Below the pieces are notes generated by a model that was not told where the DNA came from, made no database searches, and saw only the letters and a program-made list of their open reading frames with translations. Both the position numbers and the translations under genes were made by a program. A stretch of 40,954 bases of DNA from a virus, in IMG/VR virus record IMGVR_UViG_3300045131_001339, positions 1 through 40,954 of that record; one strand, 5' to 3'. Positions 39,401 to 40,954 of this stretch are shown here, one piece after another. Every line of letters begins with the position of its first letter. Within the stretch, counting starts at the first letter, position 1.

Positions 39401-40954
39401 ACAACCAAAAACATTTGCAGACGCATTAATTAAACTTGTACCAAACAGTCAAGAACTTCAAATTATTATTTATTCTTTATCATATATTAGCACATTCCAA
39501 GATAAGTCATTTAATGGGTGGGATAATAACTTTGGATTAATTTCGTTAAGCAAGGATTGGGGAGGTCAAAACACATTAATACAAAGAAATTATAGTTGTG
39601 TAAAAGTTAAAACAAATGCATCATCAAGTACCTCTCAACCACTAGCACATTTTGATACAATTGACTCTTATATTAGATTTATGATTGGAAGATTATCGGA
39701 AAGAGTTCCACAAATATTAGAAATGGGTCTTGCAAAATGGTATGTTTGTCATTGGCCTATAGATAATGTTTCAGAAGATTATTATAACTCACATATTGGT
39801 GAATTTAAAGAAACTAAAGATACGTTATACAATGCGTTAAATTCTGCGGTTAAAGTTGGATTATCAACAGTTGCAGATTCTAAAGACCTTAAATTGACAA
39901 TTAAGAAGACAGAGGAAAAAGGAAAAACTCCTGGTGTTACACCAACACCAACACCACTTCCAGCGTTGGCGGGTAAAACTTGTCCTCCACCGGTGTATAC
40001 AACAATTGCACCATTATCAGGATATACAGGAACGGTTCTCCAAGTTAATGGTAGAAATTTAATAACAACTAAAGAAGTTAAGATTGCTAATGTATTGGTA
40101 CCATTTAGTAGTGTAACTATTGTTAATGATACTTTGGTGAGATTTGTAGTTCCTAAAATTTTCACGGGAGATGTTAACATTTATACCCAAATTGGTATTA
40201 CAACGGATTATGGTTCATTTTCAGGAGGAACTTTATTTAACTATAACCCATCATTAAGTGGAACTTCTATGACATCACCAGGTTCAATTACAAATCCAGA
40301 AGCGGCAAACACTCCGTCAACAACAAGTACGACAGCAACAACCGCAACAACTGTAACGAATGTTGCGCCGGGGGTGAATACAAATCCACAAAACACAGGA
40401 CCAACACCATTAATTGTTGTTACTGATTCTAAAGACGCTAGAGGTAGTACAACTCAATTAACTGTTAGGGTAAATCCTGATGCCGGTGCTTGGAAAATAG
40501 ACACTCAAAATGATTATTCATCTAAAATCGTGGATGTAGTACCAGGACCAAATAACAAATACATTGAAGACACATTTGAAAATAGTTATGGGCAACATTT
40601 TAATGGATATGTTTCTACCGACCAACAAGAATTTTCAATTTCAAAACAACAAATGATTGAGGTGGTAGGTATAGATGATTTAGATGAAAAAAATATTAGA
40701 GCTTATACTCAAATTGAATTATATGTAAGACCTGATGATAAAGTTAAAAATCCAAACGATGTAATTTTAAATTATAATTTTAATATATTCCAAACAGATA
40801 TTAAAGAGGGTGACCCTGTGGTTGCAACACCACCACCACCTGTAACAACTAGTGGTACTACTTTTCCAGAAAAACAATTGTCAATAACTTTAGTTGGGGA
40901 AAGTCCTGATATACAAGGAATGGGATTAGAATATTTTAATATTAAAAAACCCGC
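33396..40954 (+). CDS. Giant baseplate hub protein with lysozyme-like and TIG domains (3' end missing)
   Basis: Open from the ATG at 33396 to the end of the window: more than 2519 codons with no stop. The N-terminus (GNIYVEFDYNNLIVVD, then GLLGITQIHVTTNTSF and FYLTLKGYYGQAIRYQLNLE) is baseplate-like. A Thr/Gly linker lies near 1109-1125. At about 1845-1925 a hub domain ends with GNALIQPTMYFNLRHVPMF, then GPYMIQSVDHSIQSGNF, the gpD/gp27-type pattern. At about 1992-2128 a cell-wall-hydrolase-like segment (SFNGWDNNFGLIS, then FDTIDSYIRFMIGRL) resembles glucosaminidase folds. A Pro/Thr linker and an IPT/TIG-like beta domain (about 2199-2285) follow. It may combine the roles of T4 gp27 and gp5. 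Enzyme activity is not proven. Confidence 0.65.
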   Translation, partial: MVGNLGPDNSGNIYVEFDYNNLIVVDPNKTTKDGQVSERLVDHENLVMYANLEAEVLPRTKLAVGISPEDSGIRTISVAKMNFLKPGKNDYLGTGYYDELTGQNVTKFDGTNQPLQVGVIPKNGDKPYYTNTVSNETNVMDNGLLGITQIHVTTNTSFIPSVTMELEDVQGKALFQLGNNSPYSAFFNLPYPVFYLTLKGYYGQAIRYQLNLEKFNARFNSVSGNYQVSLTFKGYKFNILNEIAMGHLLATPHMFSQTFNISQSPVGPQQTNRATESQSKTQAAKAFNNVNSSDAVVTELIAEKGYQKIAEVYSEYKAKGLISKDLPELTIVQLMSKLEQFEKLITASFDKTEVGSLTNIRNYKGILTQYFSNVRGATSSWFNTYLNPNPIILKGGDKTYVFKNSDPGLHVTAISLLESNIKKYNEGLAENPTLGTNGTAPIPNPITLKMIKIDPPLDSNVDWVATATAQTGNYKPSKEVVDSVYNQYIPIFTPAINETIVNGKPQRTEIKPSFFVFEGNGRFDSTISSLETQANKKLSEYETKITAELLRKIEDKDTGLGFKPTVRNIIAVIMASAEGFIRLMDDTHTKAWNVKYDPVRKQAILDNPSSAPSSETRDHVVQTQGSLLGNTAAENSQIPVYPWPQYFVETSDDKKGRFQLKYLADPTEIDKTDGGNYAKWPEVQFVEEYMKGLTMKFQSPIAPPPLETERETNIININAIEFPSTGIAYRNKEEIKFFYEIWERQFLTAHYSGFVRANLNQIQDLIKLNVEAEISNVKNGLGLSSPYITFTLKNYGLNAASYPDFLKNISNMGTGRAYQDYVRDFFVTPYLKTITEDSFSILGVEDIGKIPQTTTKSEGLKKLIDNAPNDPMIVDTIPYTDQTWCANNLNQGASSTGNQVYGTKKSLMIFEPRKIIANFNNVFDFKNNRPVTNFSYLLGQNPTILALSSMLFGLGLSGFYDTRESDDFIATEGYVYGATPTGILSPRTTTSMLNTPYFVNAIQNGVDNSRISGNTYPYTQAAYLFINSLPLATLREKYKSVSDNNTVTELDYISSCFKKFGAIHKIPYAWILKYGSIWYRYKTYKQTGTDILKTAWKNFDYSKNYNPIVPVTTGTTTGTTTTGVIITGTTSTSVEYKFKYNGVNRNVVLQSETSIDVDMQVGFYPKLINDFNFFYNGYDLYTGYTNSEIQQSVNDGLKMYNFLGSNINNGKQNGKNLRLITWSVMLPNNVPEDDEDCDPTNNTKGATYYVVPSFGTSFNQTIDTCMTGETTSPGTKVNLTNNTSVYNGSVRCLWPATNFGYYDNNQIAYPDPYSYINNITTGSDQSPVQFLTDNNYSKIEEIFSVFDKKILDSFEEEFLNWCKPDTDINLSKEIVTFNQSPINLNSSFRNFQALFKTLMEVPAKTTSELESDYFNNVTTKQYDVFSNSITNFMQYDILIRYGNPSNYNRRILNSYLSFNGQIEVADPITFNSYVKNSLPSSVGGITLQQSQINNPTAWFELQTQVGFSTIENVFYSSNGSYITDFFIDNNIEFTAQNVILLAPIIKMYATQKLKSPTIAVAQFKNELKKYLDLESTLQGNFLNGLLSGLNAILPNQQQVPERTVQSVISGDQSKVENYEVFKALNDKWISGGDYTTKTLFEDIMFLDRASRNIGDTLLIDIFDLKYMFGVGGKEGEYSLNNAMSVYTFISGILIKNNFNVMNLPAYVNFYNVQDADGIKTPLGSGGSLAFADSLWGTFLDVDYRKSGPKMVCFYAGKPSQYLDLPKGNFKFRDDAFEMRRASENPLLENLQGKTDWAVSNKCVGFTVDIGISNQNIFYSFSVSQDNGVATSESINTQLNMVDQASGRQSATQNVSLYNLYKNRSYKCTVVSLGNALIQPTMYFNLRHVPMFNGPYMIQSVDHSIQSGNFQTTFTGIRQGVFDLPAIDTFLQSINQNLLTKLEEILKINKDSVTISGTTNAIKSTQVPQKADNTLDTTNACVSNLNSSFAAGYQSVAGVLTPIQPKTFADALIKLVPNSQELQIIIYSLSYISTFQDKSFNGWDNNFGLISLSKDWGGQNTLIQRNYSCVKVKTNASSSTSQPLAHFDTIDSYIRFMIGRLSERVPQILEMGLAKWYVCHWPIDNVSEDYYNSHIGEFKETKDTLYNALNSAVKVGLSTVADSKDLKLTIKKTEEKGKTPGVTPTPTPLPALAGKTCPPPVYTTIAPLSGYTGTVLQVNGRNLITTKEVKIANVLVPFSSVTIVNDTLVRFVVPKIFTGDVNIYTQIGITTDYGSFSGGTLFNYNPSLSGTSMTSPGSITNPEAANTPSTTSTTATTATTVTNVAPGVNTNPQNTGPTPLIVVTDSKDARGSTTQLTVRVNPDAGAWKIDTQNDYSSKIVDVVPGPNNKYIEDTFENSYGQHFNGYVSTDQQEFSISKQQMIEVVGIDDLDEKNIRAYTQIELYVRPDDKVKNPNDVILNYNFNIFQTDIKEGDPVVATPPPPVTTSGTTFPEKQLSITLVGESPDIQGMGLEYFNIKKP

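Noticed and set aside
1-40954. tRNA genes, integrase, insertion sequences or attachment sites
   Set aside because: I looked for cloverleaf arms, terminal repeats and recombinase motifs and saw none that I can support.

Overview
The window is a piece of a large, AT-rich tailed-phage genome with a contractile (T4-like myovirus) tail. The host is probably a member of the Bacteroidota. The evidence is a recognisable tail sheath, tail tube, gp26-like protein, tape measure and baseplate run, a T4-type family B DNA polymerase, and host-type promoters of the Bacteroidota form (TTTG, 19 bases, TAnnTTTG) in front of the polymerase. I see no ribosomal RNA, tRNA, CRISPR array, insertion sequence or integrase. 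Genes are tightly packed, often overlapping by 1 to 11 bases.

Layout. (1) 1-3646: fibre or adhesin genes whose products carry long Thr/Pro/Gln (mucin-like) linkers, plus one beta-rich receptor-binding-type protein. (2) 3733-8275: a four-gene operon of glycosyltransferases, one of them of the type that puts GlcNAc on protein. (3) 8292-9158: two small proteins. (4) 9153-9472: two Bacteroidota-type promoters, a 37-codon gene, an intrinsic terminator and a nine-codon leader ORF. (5) 9473-12268: DNA polymerase. (6) 12245-17455, minus strand: a SET-domain protein, an SNF2 helicase, a superoxide dismutase fused to a nuclease-like domain, and two probable virion proteins. (7) 17502-20093: neck/tail-completion-type genes, then a hidden 50-codon minus-strand gene. 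(8) 20373-40954: sheath, HAD phosphatase, tube, gp26-like gene with a probable programmed frameshift, tape measure, a 1683-residue baseplate protein, a LysM/gp53-like protein and a giant hub protein (over 2519 residues) that runs off the window.

Regulation. A box reading TATTTAT(A/T/C/G) lies just upstream of most structural transcription units on both strands, while the polymerase has host-type promoters. This fits early (host polymerase) versus late (phage-modified polymerase) control. In three genes the box sits exactly three bases before ATGG, which suggests leaderless or nearly leaderless late mRNAs.

Best candidates for something new: a mucin-like fibre glycosylation cassette (1-8275); a +1/-2 programmed frameshift at the end of the gp26-like gene giving a tail-assembly-chaperone-like pair (25210-26092); a superoxide dismutase-nuclease fusion with potential prohead-protease sites at both domain borders (13727-15265); and a duplicated leader-peptide/promoter unit before the polymerase.
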